DNA from: Halorubrum halophilum
GTDB lineage: Archaea > Halobacteriota > Halobacteria > Halobacteriales > Haloferacaceae
Direction: 5' to 3'
Assembly (NCBI RefSeq): GCF_000739595.1
Contig: NZ_BBJP01000036.1
Location: 1-64,000 of the forward strand
DNA: 64,000 bases
The position numbers and the translations under genes were made by a program. A model generated the notes under the pieces. It was not told where the DNA came from. It saw nothing but the letters and a program-made list of their open reading frames with translations, and searched no databases. Shown here piece after piece: positions 62,949 through 64,000 of this stretch. The first letter of the stretch is position 1. Each line of letters opens with the position of its first letter.

Positions 62949-63937
62949 CGGTCCTCCGATCCAGAACCGTCGGTGGCGATCGACTTCTCGTCGCTCGCGA
63001 CGTCGACCGGGTCTAAGACAGCGTTGTCCGTGCGGTCGTTCGGGGACCGTCCATCGCCCTGAGCGGACGCGTCGCGGTCGAGTACGCCGGTACCGGAGAG
63101 CCACACTCCGACGGCACCGACGAGCAGTGCGCTCGTCGCGATCGCGACGGAAACGGCGAGCGCCGTCCGGATCTGAAACGCGACGTAGACGCTGTAGGGC
63201 GTGAACGCGGCCAGCACTGCACCGGCGCCGGTAACGGTGTCAAGGGACAGTTCGGTTCCGTCCCCTTGCGCTGGCTCGTGGCCCCCCGCGGCCGACATCG
63301 CCGGACCCTCGGTCGGAGCGGACTCAGCCCCGTCCGCGGCGGCAGACACCTCGGGATCGTCGAACACGAACTCGTCCGTCGGTGTGGTACCGTCGTCGGA
63401 CGCGCCAGCCGCGCCGACCGTCCCGGCGCCGTCGCGGTCGCGGACGAAGACCCACAGCTCGGACAGCACGAGCAGCCCGAAGGGAACGACGACGAGCGCG
63501 GCGAAGCCAAGCGGCGAGCCGGCGAACTGGATCACGTACCCGATATAGGGAATGGTAACAGCCACCACGCCAATGACGTTCGTCCCGGCGACCAGCGAGG
63601 CGTCCGGCCCCTCGTTCGCGTCCCCTTTCGTCTCGAAGGCGGGACCGCCGTCGGTCGCGACGACGTCGATAACGCGGTGGGTCACCGGGACTTCGTTGTT
63701 GCCGCGGACGAACGTGATCACGTCGCCCTCGGCGATCGCGGTCGGGTCGCGCTCGTCGACGATGACGACATCGCCCGGCGCGATGGCCGGCGTCATGCTC
63801 GCGGTGAGCACGACAAAGCCGTGTTCCGCGCCGACAACGCCGGGGATCGCGTACACCACGAACGGCGCAACGACCGCGATCAACAGGAGTAGTCCAAGCA
63901 CGTTCGCCGTCGTTTTGAGTGATACTGGTAGGTTCAT
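62945..63937 (-). CDS. Signal peptidase I, SipW/Sec11-like
   Basis: The 330-residue protein has an N-terminal membrane helix, the catalytic serine in VVLTASMTPAIAPGDVVIVD, and the HRVIDVV box where archaeal and ER-type peptidases have histidine instead of lysine. GDANEGPD completes the active site. A second helix (PLGFAALVVVPFGLLVLSEL) and a long acidic tail with a final pair of hydrophobic helices follow. The tail of about 160 residues is unusual. The gene overlaps those on both sides by a few bases, forming a secretion operon. Confidence 0.9.
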   Translation of the reverse strand: MNLPVSLKTTANVLGLLLLIAVVAPFVVYAIPGVVGAEHGFVVLTASMTPAIAPGDVVIVDERDPTAIAEGDVITFVRGNNEVPVTHRVIDVVATDGGPAFETKGDANEGPDASLVAGTNVIGVVAVTIPYIGYVIQFAGSPLGFAALVVVPFGLLVLSELWVFVRDRDGAGTVGAAGASDDGTTPTDEFVFDDPEVSAAADGAESAPTEGPAMSAAGGHEPAQGDGTELSLDTVTGAGAVLAAFTPYSVYVAFQIRTALAVSVAIATSALLVGAVGVWLSGTGVLDRDASAQGDGRSPNDRTDNAVLDPVDVASDEKSIATDGSGSEDR

Positions 63938-64000
63938 CAGATGTCCTCCGGGACGCAGAGCGGGCCGTCTCGCGTGGTGGTACCGGCGACGACCTCGTAG
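63937..64000 (-). CDS. 3' end of an upstream gene in the secretion operon (partial)
   Basis: The last 20 codons read YEVVAGTTTRDGPLCVPEDI, ending in TGA that overlaps the signal peptidase ATG by one base. The rest lies beyond the window edge. The tight overlap places it in the same operon; by context it may be another SipW-dependent exported protein, but the fragment is too short to identify. Confidence 0.6.
   Translation of the reverse strand, partial: YEVVAGTTTRDGPLCVPEDI

Overview
The window is a GC-rich, single-chromosome-type stretch of a haloarchaeon. The evidence is a strongly acidic proteome, archaeal RNA polymerase split into B''/B' and A'/A'', a TFB, a fused-doublet archaeal histone, Tat lipoproteins, a sensory rhodopsin II with its transducer, and many families known mainly from Halobacteria (DUF5787, DUF5789, DUF5790). 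The repeats and gene content resemble Halorubrum, but the genus is an inference.

Layout. 1-1.6 kb: an IS200/IS605-type tnpB element that has cut the 5' part off a peptide/nickel ABC permease gene, followed by its two ATPases (to 5.3 kb). 5.3-12.6 kb: haloarchaeal conserved genes, a GTPBP1-like GTPase, a CARF/wHTH-like regulator, TFB, a MinD-like ATPase and a HIT protein. 12.6-19.8 kb: DoxX, RNase Z, an ABC exporter, creatininase-family, DUF5789/5790 and aldo/keto reductase genes, with a triple 24-bp tandem repeat. 19.9-23 kb: DoxX and the htrII-sopII phototaxis pair. 23-32.3 kb: a fused siroheme-decarboxylase-like protein, a TrpD paralogue, NAD synthase, Nudix, DUF5787, CBS, a luciferase-like monooxygenase, a tautomerase and a dUTPase/dCTP-deaminase relative. 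32.5-45.6 kb: aconitase, then the transcription/translation cluster rpoH-rpoB2-rpoB1-rpoA1-rpoA2-nusA-(lipoprotein)-rpsL-rpsG on the minus strand. 45.9-50.1 kb: two tRNA-Asp genes, one tRNA-Arg gene, and between them an RPA-histone-deacetylase group. 50.1-62 kb: a CPA2 antiporter, small genes, a circularly permuted substrate-binding lipoprotein, a PAP2-like protein, DsbA-like, ThiD and ZIP. 62-64 kb: a signal peptidase (SipW-like) with a repeat-rich exported protein.

Two repeat systems stand out. First, three related intergenic elements (34.7-35.1, 54.0-54.2 and 60.6-61.1 kb) share about 14-bp terminal inverted repeats and internal hairpins. Two of the hairpin stems differ in sequence between copies but keep pairing, which suggests a mobile element carrying a structured RNA. 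Second, behind both tRNA-Asp and tRNA-Arg lie matching arrangements of hairpins whose arms copy the 3' end of the adjacent tRNA. These are the best candidates here for undescribed biology. Further points are a TnpB lacking the usual RuvC-II acidic residue, a tRNA-like sequence without an anticodon arm ending one base before a start codon, and a possible two-hairpin small RNA at 31.2 kb.
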